From Mycolicibacterium frederiksbergense (lineage in GTDB: Bacteria; Actinomycetota; Actinomycetes; Mycobacteriales; Mycobacteriaceae): 64,000 nucleotides of DNA. Location: contig NZ_JARXVE010000001.1 of NCBI RefSeq assembly GCF_029893345.1, forward strand, positions 868,001 through 932,000, read 5' to 3'. The first letter of the stretch is position 1; the number at the start of each line of letters is the position of its first letter. Position numbers and translations under genes: made by a program. Below, piece after piece: positions 46,576 to 55,892 of the stretch. The notes under the pieces were generated by a model. It was not told the origin of the DNA and ran no database searches. It saw nothing but the letters and a program-made list of their open reading frames with translations.

Positions 46576-46885
46576 CCCGTTCCGCACCAGCACTCGGGTA
46601 GTCGATGATCGAGCGCCAATAGTCCTCGGGGATCTCGATATTCGATCGCAACGCCATCGCCAGGCCGGTGGCCATCGCAATGCCGAGCAGCCCCAGCCAC
46701 AGGCCGGCTGCGGCGATCGCAATCCAGAGCACCGTGGTCAGCGCGGGCCAGGGCGAGACCATTGCCAACACCGGTGCGAAGAAGAATCCGGCCCCGACGT
46801 AGGCCGCGGACCCGGCCCGGTCGGCGGCCAGCACGAAGCGCAGCCAACGCGGGATCGATTGTGGTGATTGAGGTGTTGCTCGCAT
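46529..46885 (-). CDS. Small membrane protein, function unknown
   Basis: A 118-residue protein with about three hydrophobic segments (RFVLAADRAGSAAYVGAGFFFAPVLAMV, ALTTVLWIAIAAAGLWLGLLGIAMATGLAMAL) and a basic tail. ATG 46885 follows an AGGAGGCAACG ribosome site. It is divergent from the XRE regulator, which is probably its controller. Its 3' end overlaps CYP125 on the other strand. Confidence 0.75.
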   Translation of the reverse strand: MRATPQSPQSIPRWLRFVLAADRAGSAAYVGAGFFFAPVLAMVSPWPALTTVLWIAIAAAGLWLGLLGIAMATGLAMALRSNIEIPEDYWRSIIDYPSAGAERVISARHRRGSRPASV

Positions 46886-46929
46886 CGTTGCCTCCTGTTG
46901 TGGGCACGACTCCACGGTGACGCGCGCTG

Positions 46930-46948
46930 GGTAATCAATGCAATTACC
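46930..46948. promoter_or_regulatory. Dyad between the small membrane protein and XRE regulator
   Basis: GGTAAT and ATTACC arms around 7 bases, with an extra AGGTAGT half just right of it, in the 105-bp divergent promoter region. Likely the XRE regulator's operator. Confidence 0.5.
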
Positions 46949-46990
46949 TCTCAGGTAGTGGTCGCATTGCGCCACGTGGGCCAAACTCGG

Positions 46991-47776
46991 GTGGTGACGA
47001 GTGCGGGAACCCACACGCCGATCGGCTCTTTGATGCGCGACTGGCGGCAGCGGCGCCGGATCAGTCAACTGGACCTGGCCATCGAGGCCGAGGTGTCGGC
47101 CCGGCACTTGAGCTTCATCGAGACCGGCCGCTCGGTGCCGAGCCGGGCCATGGTCCTGCGACTCGCCGAGGCGCTGGATGTGCCGCTGCGGGACCAGAAT
47201 CAGCTGCTGCTGGCGGCCGGACTGGCACCGGTGTACGCCGAACGCACCCTCGACGATCCGGAGATGCGCGCGGTCCGCGCCGGCGTGACGCGAGTGTTGG
47301 AGGCGTATGACCCGTTTCCCTGTGTGGTCGTCGATCGCACCTGGAACCTGTTGCAGGCCAACGCCGGTACCGCGGTCATGCTGGACGGCGTCGCCAAGCA
47401 CCTGCTTGCCCGGCCTAATGCGCTGCGCCTCACCCTGCACCCCGAGGGCATGGCGCCGCGCATCCGCAACCTGGCCGAATGGCGCCACCATCTGATCAGC
47501 CGACTGCGCCGCGAGGTCACCGTGAGCGGATCGGCCGAACTGGCGGAGCTGCTCGCCGAGGTCGAGTCCTATCCGGGCGGCATGGAACCGGTACGCGACC
47601 TGGGAGGCGTCGTCGTCCCACTGGAGCTGACCGGCCCCGGCGGAACCGTACTCACCTTCCTGAGCACCGTAACCACCTTTGGCACCGCGCTGGATCTGAC
47701 GGCAGCGGAACTGAGCATCGAAGCATTTCTGCCGGCCGACGAGCAGACCGCCGCAGCGCTGCGCGCAGTGGTCTGA
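46991..47776 (+). CDS. XRE-family regulator with MmyB-like ligand domain
   Basis: A 261-residue regulator. The helix-turn-helix lies in MRDWRQRRRISQLDLAIEAEVSARHLSFIETGRSVPSR (about 14-50), followed by LAEALDVPLRDQNQLLLAAGLAPVY and a MmyB-like (PAS-fold) C-terminal domain (FPCVVVDRTWNLLQANAGTAVML) that binds fatty acids in related proteins. GTG 46991 or 46994 are both possible. Divergent from the small membrane protein. Confidence 0.87.
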   Translation: MVTSAGTHTPIGSLMRDWRQRRRISQLDLAIEAEVSARHLSFIETGRSVPSRAMVLRLAEALDVPLRDQNQLLLAAGLAPVYAERTLDDPEMRAVRAGVTRVLEAYDPFPCVVVDRTWNLLQANAGTAVMLDGVAKHLLARPNALRLTLHPEGMAPRIRNLAEWRHHLISRLRREVTVSGSAELAELLAEVESYPGGMEPVRDLGGVVVPLELTGPGGTVLTFLSTVTTFGTALDLTAAELSIEAFLPADEQTAAALRAVV

Positions 47777-47781
47777 CCACT
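47767..47781. promoter_or_regulatory. FadR-type operator overlapping the GntR promoter
   Basis: AGTGGTC-T-GACCACT is a perfect palindrome of the TGGTnnGACCA type bound by FadR-family GntR proteins. It abuts TTGACC (47781-47786), which is 17 bp from CACCAT (47804-47809), which in turn ends 6 nt before ATG 47816 (leaderless). Confidence 0.7.
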
Positions 47782-47815
47782 TGACCTCTGACCGCATGGC
47801 GGGCACCATACCCCC

Positions 47816-48538
47816 ATGGCGCTCCAGCCGATAAGCCGCCGATCCGTACCCGAGGACGTGTTCGAGCAGATCGTCTCCGAGGTGCTCAGCGGCCAGATGC
47901 AGCCCGGTGAGTCGCTGCCCAGCGAGCGTCGGCTGGCCGAGGTGCTCGGGGTGTCCCGCCCAGCCGTGCGCGAAGCGATCAAGCGCCTCACCGAGGCCGG
48001 CCTGGTCCAGGTGCGCCAGGGCGACGCGACAGTGGTTCGGGACTACCGCAAACATGCCGGGCTGGATCTGCTGCCCCGGCTGCTGTTGCGGGCGGGCGAA
48101 CTCGATGTGGCCGTGGTTCGCAGCATCTTGGAAACCCGTCTGCACAACGGCCCCAAGGTTGCCGAGTTGGCCGCCCAGCGCGCGCAGCCCGAGTTGATCA
48201 CCCAGCTCAGCCAGACGGTGGACGCATTGGCGGCCGAACCGGATCCGGTGCAACAGCAGCGACACGCGCTGAGGTTCTGGGATGGCGTCGTCGACGGTGC
48301 GGATTCGATCGCATTCCGGTTGATGTACAACACCTTGCGGCAGACCTATGAGCCCGCCTTACCGGCGTTGGCCACCATGATGGCCGCCGAGGTCGGCCGT
48401 CCCGACGCCTACCGGCGCATCGTCGAGGCCATTGAGGCGGGCGACCCGGCAACGGCCCGCCACGCCGCTCAGGATCTGCTCGAGCCGGCCACTATTGCGT
48501 TCATGGGTGCTCTCGACGCATTGGAGGAAAACCAGTGA
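47816..48538 (+). CDS. FadR-subfamily GntR transcriptional regulator
   Basis: A 240-residue regulator: winged helix [49 protein letters not shown] and an all-helical FCD effector domain ([47 protein letters not shown]). It is coupled by a GTGA overlap to the hydroxylase gene, so it probably controls its own operon through the palindrome at 47767-47781. The effector is likely an organic or fatty acid (inference). Confidence 0.9.
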   Translation: MALQPISRRSVPEDVFEQIVSEVLSGQMQPGESLPSERRLAEVLGVSRPAVREAIKRLTEAGLVQVRQGDATVVRDYRKHAGLDLLPRLLLRAGELDVAVVRSILETRLHNGPKVAELAAQRAQPELITQLSQTVDALAAEPDPVQQQRHALRFWDGVVDGADSIAFRLMYNTLRQTYEPALPALATMMAAEVGRPDAYRRIVEAIEAGDPATARHAAQDLLEPATIAFMGALDALEENQ

Positions 48539-49188
48539 CGCGCAACGTCTTCACGCTGGCTGACGCGGCACGGGAATTCGCCAGGCACCCCTCCCCCTGG
48601 ATGATCGGCACCGTGCTGATCGTCGCGGTGGTCGCCCGGATCGGCGCCGGGGACTGGCAACTCACCGACGCGCTGGTACCGGTCGCCATGCTGATGATCT
48701 TCCCGTTCTTCGAGTGGATCGTGCATGTCGTCGTACTGCATTGGCGACCAAGAACATTCGGCCGGATCACGGTGGATTCCCGGCTGGCTCGCGACCATCG
48801 CAAACACCATGCCGACCCGCGCGACATCCCGCTGATCTTCATTCCATGGCGGGCGTTGCTGTGGATTCTGCCCGCCGCCGCGGCCGTGGCCCTGCTGGTG
48901 TTCCCGCGTCTCGGCCTCGGCCTGACGTTCCTGTCGTTCCTGACCGTGCTGGCCCTGTGCTACGAGTGGTGCCACTACCTGATCCACAGCGACTACAAGC
49001 CGAAAACCCGTGCCTACCGCTCAGTTTGGCGCAATCACCGCCAGCATCACTTCAAGAACGAGCACTACTGGTTCACCGTCACCAGTGCGGGAACCGCCGA
49101 CCGGGTCCTGCGGACCCATCCCGATCCGGCAACGGTGCGCACCTCAGCGACCACCAAAAACCTGCATGCGGCTACTGCTGCACGATGA
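48535..49188 (+). CDS. Fatty-acid hydroxylase / sterol desaturase superfamily membrane protein
   Basis: A 217-residue di-iron membrane enzyme. Histidine boxes are present in [38 protein letters not shown] and [16 protein letters not shown]. About four transmembrane helices surround them. Such enzymes hydroxylate or desaturate lipids; the substrate is unknown. Translationally coupled to the GntR gene; its 3' end overlaps ldtA on the other strand by 17 bases. Confidence 0.88.
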   Translation: MTRNVFTLADAAREFARHPSPWMIGTVLIVAVVARIGAGDWQLTDALVPVAMLMIFPFFEWIVHVVVLHWRPRTFGRITVDSRLARDHRKHHADPRDIPLIFIPWRALLWILPAAAAVALLVFPRLGLGLTFLSFLTVLALCYEWCHYLIHSDYKPKTRAYRSVWRNHRQHHFKNEHYWFTVTSAGTADRVLRTHPDPATVRTSATTKNLHAATAAR

Positions 49189-49951
49189 TGGGATCGCCCA
49201 GGCGCACCGTGTTGAAGTACCAATCGGCGTTGTCGGGGCTCAGGTTGATGCAGCCGTGGCTGACGTTGGCATAGCCCTGCGACCCCACCGACCAGGGTGC
49301 CGAGTGCACATAGACGCCGCCCCAGGTCACCCGGACCGCGTCGTAGACGGTGAGCTTGTAGCCTTCGGGATCACTGAGCGGGATGCCGATGGTGCGCGAA
49401 TCCATCACCACGACAGGTTCTTTGGATAGCGCACTGAAGGTGCCGATGGGAGTCGGATGCTTGGGCTTGCCCATCGAAGCCGGCATCGTGCGGGCCACTG
49501 CACCGTCGATGCTGACAGTGAAGGTGTGGGCGTCGATGTCCGCGACGCCGAGCACGGTGGCTCCGGTCTCGAAGCTGGTCTTCAGGCCTCCGGCGGTGAC
49601 CGAGATTTTCGAATGCGCCGGCCAGAGCTGATCAGGCTTCCATTGCATCACGTCATCGCTGAGCCAGGTGAACGTCCCGGCCGGGGTGTCAGGCGAGTTG
49701 ATCCGCAGGCTGCGCTGAGCGGCAGCGCGATCGGTCACCGGCGCGCCGAACGTCACCGTCAGCGGCATCGCTACCCCGACCACCGATCCCGCGGCAGGCT
49801 CGATGGTCGCCCCCGGCGCCGGCGTGCTCACCGCGGCGGCCGCGACGTTAACCGTGCTTGCGGCAGCGAGCGCGGCCACACCGATCGCCGCAAACATTTT
49901 CATGACCGAAGCTCGGACTGTTCCGCATGACGGCGATGGGGCGTTCAGCAT
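49172..49951 (-). CDS. ldtA: L,D-transpeptidase LdtMt1-like
   Basis: A 259-residue exported enzyme forming 3-3 peptidoglycan crosslinks. It has a signal helix (MFAAIGVAALAAASTVNVAAA), an immunoglobulin-like domain (VVGVAMPLTVTFGAPVTDRAAAQRSLRI) and a YkuD catalytic domain with VYVHSAPWSVGSQGYANVSHGCINLSP (catalytic Cys in SHGC). It follows M. tuberculosis LdtMt1 (Rv0116c) closely, for example MPASMGKPKHPTPIGTF and VVMDSRTIGIPL. ATG 49951 lies 6 nt from a TACACT -10 (49958-49963), suggesting a leaderless mRNA; ATG 49903 is the alternative. Confidence 0.92.
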   Translation of the reverse strand: MLNAPSPSCGTVRASVMKMFAAIGVAALAAASTVNVAAAAVSTPAPGATIEPAAGSVVGVAMPLTVTFGAPVTDRAAAQRSLRINSPDTPAGTFTWLSDDVMQWKPDQLWPAHSKISVTAGGLKTSFETGATVLGVADIDAHTFTVSIDGAVARTMPASMGKPKHPTPIGTFSALSKEPVVVMDSRTIGIPLSDPEGYKLTVYDAVRVTWGGVYVHSAPWSVGSQGYANVSHGCINLSPDNADWYFNTVRLGDPIIVQQ

Positions 49952-50155
49952 GCCCCCAGTGTAGGTGGTCGTCGGGACACGGTTCTTGAGGCGCGGCGTG
50001 GCACCGGCCGATTCGGGTTCGCGGTAACGCGATGAGTTGCCCATGGTGAGTTCATCGACACGGCATGGCAGAACGTTTCGGCCGGCCTCGCGGCGCCGGA
50101 CCGACCTCGGCCAGCAACACCGATCCGACTCGCGCTGCCGGTCCGAATAGCTAAC

Positions 50156-51340
50156 TCAGTGGTTGCCATCCGATACCGGGCCGTCGGGGACCAGCTCCGG
50201 CGCAGGTGCCACCGCCTCCGGTGGCGGCGGTGCGACCTCCGGATCGGGAAACGGTGGTGGCACCGGCTCGGCGGCCGGAGGGACCTCAGCTGCCGGGGGT
50301 TCCGGCGGTAGCGGGGCGGGCAGCGGAGGTTGCGACTCGGGTGGCACGGTTTCCATCCCGGGTTCCATCCCGGGCGCAGCAGCCGGTTCCAGCACCGGGA
50401 TGTCGTCAGGCACGGGCACAGGCGCGGCTGGTATGGCGACGGGAGGTGCCTGGCGCACCGATACCGACGCGCCCGACGTACTCACCGCCGGACGGGTTGT
50501 CCGATGCGGAGTCGGCTGTTCAGCGGAGGGCAACAGCTGCAGGCTGATCGCCAAGGACAACGACACCACGAAGGTCACCAACCCGCACACCAGGATCGCC
50601 AACGGGACCAATTGCGCGGCGACCCAACGCCGGCGCGCCGGGACCACGCTGTCCTCACTGAAACCCCGCCGGCCCCGGCGTACCGACGCCAGCGCCGCTC
50701 CCCGAGCCAGCGGGAGCCCGGGCTCGGCGGGAGTGAATACCGGCACCGCCAGTGCCTGCTCCAGTTTCGGCAACACAGCGTCCAGGTCGACGGCGGCTCC
50801 GACCACCACCAGGGCATCCGGGCGCGGTACAGCCGCAGCGAACATGTCCAGCAACCACTGGGTGAGCCCGGCCACCGTCTCGATGCCCCGACTGAACGTG
50901 GTGTGCACCGGAATATCGCCACCGACCGTCATTGCCTGGACGACATCGGGCTCCAGCACGCACACACCGGTCGTCTCGAATCCCACGATGCCGGCAATGC
51001 CACGCGCCAAGGCATCGGTCGCATGCGGCAGCCGGACCGGAACCACGCCGGCTAATCCGGCGGCCGCCAACTTCCCCAACAGCACTGCCGCCTCGGACCC
51101 GGCACCGGCACTCCAGGTGACACCGATCGTTGCCAGTCGCCGACCATGTTCCGCCGCAACCGCTTCGGCGCGGCGAATCGCCGCCACGACCTGATCGCAG
51201 ATCTGGTCGGTCCGGGACGCCGAATGACCGCGGATATCGATGGCGTCGTGGTCGATGGTCGCTCCGTTGGCCTCGGCGCCTTCCACCAGGATCAGACCGA
51301 CGGTGGAGGGTGTGATCGAAACACCGAGCACCGCCTCCAC
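50156..51340 (-). CDS. DUF7159-type membrane protein with Pro-rich extracellular tail
   Basis: A roughly 394-residue protein. The N-terminal ~200 residues (EAVLGVSITPSTVGLILVEG, ATIGVTWSAG, VVVGAAVDLDAVLPKLEQAL) form an actin/Hsp70-ATPase-like fold seen in a mycobacterial family. One transmembrane helix follows (LVPLAILVCGLVTFVVSLSLAISL), then about 110 residues rich in Pro, Ala and Glu. GTG 51340 fits the family start (MxAVLGxS); GTG 51346 or ATG 51433 are alternatives. Function unknown. Confidence 0.7.
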   Translation of the reverse strand: MEAVLGVSITPSTVGLILVEGAEANGATIDHDAIDIRGHSASRTDQICDQVVAAIRRAEAVAAEHGRRLATIGVTWSAGAGSEAAVLLGKLAAAGLAGVVPVRLPHATDALARGIAGIVGFETTGVCVLEPDVVQAMTVGGDIPVHTTFSRGIETVAGLTQWLLDMFAAAVPRPDALVVVGAAVDLDAVLPKLEQALAVPVFTPAEPGLPLARGAALASVRRGRRGFSEDSVVPARRRWVAAQLVPLAILVCGLVTFVVSLSLAISLQLLPSAEQPTPHRTTRPAVSTSGASVSVRQAPPVAIPAAPVPVPDDIPVLEPAAAPGMEPGMETVPPESQPPLPAPLPPEPPAAEVPPAAEPVPPPFPDPEVAPPPPEAVAPAPELVPDGPVSDGNH

Positions 51341-51494
51341 ATGCACCCCCCTCGGAGCTGTGGCCACGAAACGGTGGTCCGGCGGACCATCGCAACGGAT
51401 CCGGGTACTGCCAAAACTGTGGCCGTCGTCCATACGTTTCGCAACGACCTTACCGGGTGCCGGCGGTGTCCCCCACTCTCCGCACCGTCGGCAC

Positions 51495-51531
51495 GATGTG
51501 CCACATCACCGCCAAATGTGCTGTGCCACAG
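51495..51531. promoter_or_regulatory. Two TGTGCCACA palindromes upstream of the peptide transporter
   Basis: GATGTG-C-CACATC (51495-51507) and CTGTG-C-CACAG (51521-51531) share the core TGTGCCACA with centres 25 bp apart, 90-125 bases before the transporter start. They look like a paired operator; no regulator gene is adjacent. Confidence 0.5.
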
Positions 51532-51619
51532 AACTACCAGTACACAACGGAGTATCCGTTTGCCAACAACATGTCCAAACTGCGATCAGCAGACACCGCA
51601 CGTGGCAAGGTGACGATGC

Positions 51620-53077
51620 ATGGAGGCAGTGCAGGATTCACCGCGTCGGCGGAGCTTCTTCGGCCATCCAGCGGGGCTGGCCAATTTGTTCGGAGTCGAG
51701 CTATGGGAACGGTTCTCGTTCTACGGAATGCTCACCATCCTTGGCTACTACCTCTATTACATGGCCGGCGACGGCGGCCTGGGGCTGCCCAAGACCACTG
51801 CCACCGGCATCGTCGGCGCCTACGGCGGACTGGTGTATCTGTCCACTGTGCTGGGCGGGTGGATCGCCGATCGAGTCCTGGGCATGGAGCGCACGGTGTT
51901 CTACGGCGGACTCGTCGTGATGGCGGGCCATACCGCGCTGGCTATTGTGCCCGGGTTGGCCGGCGTCGGTGTCGGCCTGATGCTGATCGCACTCGGCTCC
52001 GGTGCACTCAAAGCCAACGCCTCCGCATTGCTGGGCACGCTCTACGACAAGGACGACCCGCGCTGCGACAGTGGCTTCACCCTGTTCTATCTGGGCATCA
52101 ACCTGGGCGCCTTCATCGGCCCGTTGGCGACCGGGTTGTTGCAGACCCACTTGGGCTTCCACTATGGCTTCGGCGCCGCGGCCATCGGAATGGGACTCGG
52201 GCTGAGCCAGTACGTGATCTTCCGGCGCAATCTCGGCACCCATGGACGCACCGTGGCAAACCCGTTGCCGTCCCGGGAGATCGGCAGAACTCTGGGCGTA
52301 TTCGCCGGACTGGCCGTAGTCGTGGCCGTGCTGTTGCTATCCGGCCTGGTGCGGCTCGCCAACTTGTCACAGTTCACCACTTTGGTGATCGCCCTGGCCG
52401 CACTGATGTATTTCGTGGTGATGCTGACCAGCGCCAAGGTGTCGGCCATCGAACGCACCCGGGTTCGTGCCTTCATCCCGTTGTTCCTCGCCAATGCGGT
52501 GTTCTGGTCGCTGTTCCAGCAGATCTTCACCGTGCTGGCGGTCTATTCCGACGAACGGATGAACTGGTCGATTTTCGGCTGGACGGCGCCATCGAATTGG
52601 ATCGGGTCCATCGAGCCGATCTGGGTCATCCTGCTCTCGCCGCTGTTTGCGATCCTGTGGACCCGGCTGGGCAACCGTGCGCCCACCACGCCGCACAAAT
52701 TCGGCTACGGGGTGGCCGGGATGGGCGCGGCATTCTTGCTTTTCCTGCCGATGGCGGGGACCACCGGCCGAACGGTGCCGGCGCTGCTGGTGGCCGGCAT
52801 CATGGCGCTGTTCGCAATCTCCGAGCTGCTGCTGTCCCCGATCGGTCTGTCGGTAACCACAAAGCTTGCACCAGAAGCGTTTCGGTCCCAGATGATGGCC
52901 CTTTACTTCTTCTCGGTGGGCCTGGGAACTGCGATGTCGGGAGTTCTCGCACAGCGCTACAACCCGGCGCACGAGTTCGCCTACTTCGGCACCCTCGGAG
53001 CAGTCGCCATCCTCGCGGGCGTTGTGGTCTTGTTGCTGTCACCGTGGATCAGCCGACTGATGCAGGGCGTTCACTGA
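51620..53077 (+). CDS. POT-family proton-dependent oligopeptide transporter
   Basis: A 485-residue, about 14-helix PTR2/POT transporter for di- and tripeptides. The ExxER proton-coupling motif is ELWERFSFYG (about 27-36) and the PTR2 signature is FTLFYLGINLGAFIGP (about 152-167). ATG 51620 is preceded by a weak AAGG. It converges with the dehydratase, with stops overlapping. Confidence 0.92.
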   Translation: MEAVQDSPRRRSFFGHPAGLANLFGVELWERFSFYGMLTILGYYLYYMAGDGGLGLPKTTATGIVGAYGGLVYLSTVLGGWIADRVLGMERTVFYGGLVVMAGHTALAIVPGLAGVGVGLMLIALGSGALKANASALLGTLYDKDDPRCDSGFTLFYLGINLGAFIGPLATGLLQTHLGFHYGFGAAAIGMGLGLSQYVIFRRNLGTHGRTVANPLPSREIGRTLGVFAGLAVVVAVLLLSGLVRLANLSQFTTLVIALAALMYFVVMLTSAKVSAIERTRVRAFIPLFLANAVFWSLFQQIFTVLAVYSDERMNWSIFGWTAPSNWIGSIEPIWVILLSPLFAILWTRLGNRAPTTPHKFGYGVAGMGAAFLLFLPMAGTTGRTVPALLVAGIMALFAISELLLSPIGLSVTTKLAPEAFRSQMMALYFFSVGLGTAMSGVLAQRYNPAHEFAYFGTLGAVAILAGVVVLLLSPWISRLMQGVH

Positions 53078-54024
53078 TCATCGGACAGGATTTCGCGCAG
53101 TAACGGTACATCGATATTGCCACCCGAAACGATCACGGCCGTCGGCCCCTGCGGCGTCGCAGCCTTGCGGTAGCCGGCCAGCGCCACCGCACCACTGGGT
53201 TCGGCGACCAGGTGTGCACGATGAACCAGTTCTCTCACCGCTGAACGAATCTCATCTTCGGTCACCGTGATGACATCGTCGAGCACCCGTTGCAGATGGG
53301 CGAACGTCAACTCCGATGGCGTCGCGCGCAGTCCGTCGGCGATGGTCCGGTTGCGTTGCGCCACAGGCCAGTCGACCCGGTGACCGGCGGCGAGGCTCTC
53401 GGCGGTATCGGCGGCGAGTTCCGGTTCCACCCCGAATATCTTGGCCTGCGGGCACAACGCACGGATCGCGGTCCCCACCCCCGATGCCAGGCCACCGCCG
53501 CTGATTGGGACGAGAACGGCAGCGACATCGGCCAGATCCTGCGCAATCTCCAACCCGATGGTGCCCTGGCCGGCGATCACGTCGGGATGGTCGAACGGCG
53601 GCACCAGCACACCGCCGGTGCGCTGGACCAGTTCTGCCGCGAAGGTCTCGCGCTGTCCGGCCGCACACAACACCACCTGCGCCCCGTGATCCCGGGTGGC
53701 CTGGACCTTGATCGCGGGGGTGTCCTCGGGCATCACGATATGGGCCGCAACCCCGTACGCTGCGGCCGCATACGCCACGGCCTGGGCATGGTTGCCGCTC
53801 GAGTAGGCCACCACTCCCCTGGCCCGCACATCGGGGTCAAGCCGGCCCAGGGCATTGAACGCTCCGCGGATCTTGAATGCCCCGATCGGCTGCAGATTCT
53901 CCGGTTTTAGCCATAGCGGCCGATCCGGATCTCCCCACCGGGCAGCCAGGAGTGGGGTCCGCACGATGTCGGAGGCGATCCGCCGGGCTGCGGCGTCGAT
54001 GTCGTCGATGGTCACCAGCTTCAC
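53071..54024 (-). CDS. Threonine/serine dehydratase (PLP-dependent, short form)
   Basis: A 317-residue fold-type II PLP enzyme. Lys51 in GAFKIRGAFNAL binds PLP; SSGNHAQA binds the substrate carboxylate; ISGGGLASG binds phosphate. It lacks the C-terminal regulatory ACT-like domain of biosynthetic IlvA, so it resembles catabolic threonine dehydratase or serine racemase. GTG 54024 follows AGGAGAGA. Deamination of L-Thr/L-Ser is the likely reaction. Confidence 0.88.
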   Translation of the reverse strand: MKLVTIDDIDAAARRIASDIVRTPLLAARWGDPDRPLWLKPENLQPIGAFKIRGAFNALGRLDPDVRARGVVAYSSGNHAQAVAYAAAAYGVAAHIVMPEDTPAIKVQATRDHGAQVVLCAAGQRETFAAELVQRTGGVLVPPFDHPDVIAGQGTIGLEIAQDLADVAAVLVPISGGGLASGVGTAIRALCPQAKIFGVEPELAADTAESLAAGHRVDWPVAQRNRTIADGLRATPSELTFAHLQRVLDDVITVTEDEIRSAVRELVHRAHLVAEPSGAVALAGYRKAATPQGPTAVIVSGGNIDVPLLREILSDDQ

Positions 54025-54151
54025 GAAGTCCAGTCTCTCCTGTGGTCGCGGCTCAGCCGCAATCGAGTGCTCACGCGGCCGCCATTGAATCGCTGGTGCA
54101 CAGGTAGGACAATCGGAATGGTCGACCACGCTGATCAGTGAGGGGACGATC

Positions 54152-54358
54152 ATGACGGACCCCGGCGACGCCGGATTCGATGACGATGCGCCCGAGGGCG
54201 ACGTCGTCGAACAACTCATACCGGTAGACGACGAGGATGAGCTCGTGTCGGGTCCGCGCCGGGTGCGGATATCGCCGGACGCCGAAGCCACCGAAGCCGA
54301 CCTGATCGATCAGGCCATCGTCGTGCCGCTGGACGAGGAATCCGACTTCGAACGCTGA
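54152..54358 (+). CDS. Small highly acidic protein
   Basis: A 68-residue soluble protein with about one third Asp/Glu (FDDDAPEGDVVEQLIPVDDEDELV). ATG 54152 has a GAGGGGA ribosome site. It overlaps the ccdA gene by 49 bases on the opposite strand. No known domain. Divergent from the dehydratase. Confidence 0.6.
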   Translation: MTDPGDAGFDDDAPEGDVVEQLIPVDDEDELVSGPRRVRISPDAEATEADLIDQAIVVPLDEESDFER

Positions 54359-55215
54359 GCCGAGAGCCTGCGCACGGCGACCCGCCCGAGCAGGCTGACC
54401 ACGGCCAGCACCAGCAACGCCGACAGCCACGGCCACGCCCCGTGCCGGTGCACCCACCCGGCGAGTGTGCCTTGCAACCGGCCGGCGGCGACGATCACCG
54501 GATCGTCGGGATTGCCGCCGGCACTGAACAACTGGATCTCATACAGCCCGTAGTAGGCCACGTACCCGCCGACGATGATCAGCAGTACTCCGCTGAACCG
54601 GTTGACATACGGGACGATTCGGCGCAACCGCTCCACCACCACGGTGCTGGCCAGCGCCGCGGCGACCGCCAGCACGCCGACGACAAGGGTGAAGCCGGCC
54701 GCGTAGGCACCGAACACCGCTACCCGGCGCCAAGCGGTGTTGGATTCCAGACTTGCGCCGGTGACCGCCAAAAAGGGGCCGACGGTACACGACAACGAGG
54801 CCAGCGCGTAACCGATGCCGTAGCCGGCCATCGAGCCCAGCCGCGCGGTCGGCGCCCAGCGCGGATCGTGCGCCACGGAATCGGGTAGCAGTAGCCCCAG
54901 TTGGCGGCCGGTCAGCAACCAGCCGCCCAGCAGGATCAGGCTCACACCGATCAGGACCGTGACGTACGGCAGATAGCGCTGGACGGTGTTGGCCGCGGCG
55001 ACCGTCAGAAGTGCGAACGTGCCGAATACCGTGACGAATCCCGCGGTCATCGCCGCGGTGGCCACCAGCGCGCGGCCCAGTGCGCGCACGGGTGCGCGTG
55101 TCGACGGGCCCCGCACCACCAGGGCGAGATATCCGGGCAGCAGCGCGAACCCGCATGGGTTGAGCGCCGCGACCAGTCCGGCGCCGAACGCCAACCCCAC
55201 CAGATTGCCGGGCAC
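54310..55215 (-). CDS. CcdA/DsbD-type membrane electron carrier (Rv2877c-like)
   Basis: A 301-residue protein with six main helices and two cysteines in membrane motifs: LNPCGFALLPGYLAL (Cys21) and ASLSCTVGPFLAVTGA (about Cys143). CcdA passes reducing power from cytoplasmic thioredoxin to extracytoplasmic thioredoxin-like proteins. The gene upstream (9 nt between) codes for such a protein, MPT53, the same pair as Rv2878c-Rv2877c. Confidence 0.92.
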   Translation of the reverse strand: MPGNLVGLAFGAGLVAALNPCGFALLPGYLALVVRGPSTRAPVRALGRALVATAAMTAGFVTVFGTFALLTVAAANTVQRYLPYVTVLIGVSLILLGGWLLTGRQLGLLLPDSVAHDPRWAPTARLGSMAGYGIGYALASLSCTVGPFLAVTGASLESNTAWRRVAVFGAYAAGFTLVVGVLAVAAALASTVVVERLRRIVPYVNRFSGVLLIIVGGYVAYYGLYEIQLFSAGGNPDDPVIVAAGRLQGTLAGWVHRHGAWPWLSALLVLAVVSLLGRVAVRRLSAQRSKSDSSSSGTTMA

Positions 55216-55224
55216 GCCGGGTGG

Positions 55225-55743
55225 CTAGCCGCTCAGTGCCGCGACCCGATCGGCCAACTCCTGGTGCGGCATAGCCGATGTCGGGTTGTTGACGAACGTC
55301 GACGAACCGTCGGGACGGTAGAAAACATACGCGGGCTGCCACGGCACGTTGTATCGCGCCCAGATCGACCCGTCGGCGTCATTGAGATTGGTGAAACTCA
55401 GGTGGTACTTGTCGACGAAGCCCTGCATCGCCGCGACATCGGAGTGGGCGGCCACGCCGACGAAAGTGACCTGCGGGTTGGCCGCGGCCACCTGGCTCAC
55501 CGACGGTGCCTCGGCATTGCAGAACGGGCACCAGGGCGTCCAGAACCACAGCACCGCGGGCTTCCCGGCGAGGCCGGCCCCGTTGAACGGGGCACCCGAC
55601 AGCGTGGTGCCGGTGAATTGCATCCGCTCGTCGGCGGTCGCCGACGGCGCGGCGACCAGCGCGAACCCGATGGCGACCGAGAACAGGATGCCGGCCAGAC
55701 CGAGTGTCGACGATGTGGGTAACCGCGGAAATCGCATCCTCAT
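55225..55743 (-). CDS. Secreted thioredoxin-fold protein MPT53 (DsbE-like)
   Basis: A 172-residue exported thioredoxin-fold protein. Signal peptide to about residue 36 (ATA), then DERMQFTGTTLSGAPFNG, the active site FWTPWCPFCNAEAPS (Cys72, Cys75) and NVPWQPAYVFYRPDG with the cis-proline. This closely follows M. tuberculosis MPT53 (Rv2878c), an extracellular disulfide-bond oxidant. ATG 55743 has AAGGAG upstream. Partner of the adjacent CcdA. Confidence 0.93.
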   Translation of the reverse strand: MRMRFPRLPTSSTLGLAGILFSVAIGFALVAAPSATADERMQFTGTTLSGAPFNGAGLAGKPAVLWFWTPWCPFCNAEAPSVSQVAAANPQVTFVGVAAHSDVAAMQGFVDKYHLSFTNLNDADGSIWARYNVPWQPAYVFYRPDGSSTFVNNPTSAMPHQELADRVAALSG

Positions 55744-55892
55744 TGCGAGGTCTCCTTCGCTCAGGGTGCAGCACACGTCCGATGCGCGCACATCCCCTAC
55801 ACGACGGTAGGCACGCCCCAGTTCAACTGTGCCGAGTTCGGCAAAGTCGCGGGCCTCTTGTGCCTGGTCGCCAGGCGGTTCAGAGTAAGAAA

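Noticed and set aside
46529..48265. A 578-residue minus-strand frame spanning the XRE and GntR genes
   Set aside because: Only its last 118 residues (from ATG 46885 with an AGGAGG site) look like a real protein; the rest is antisense to two well-supported regulators.
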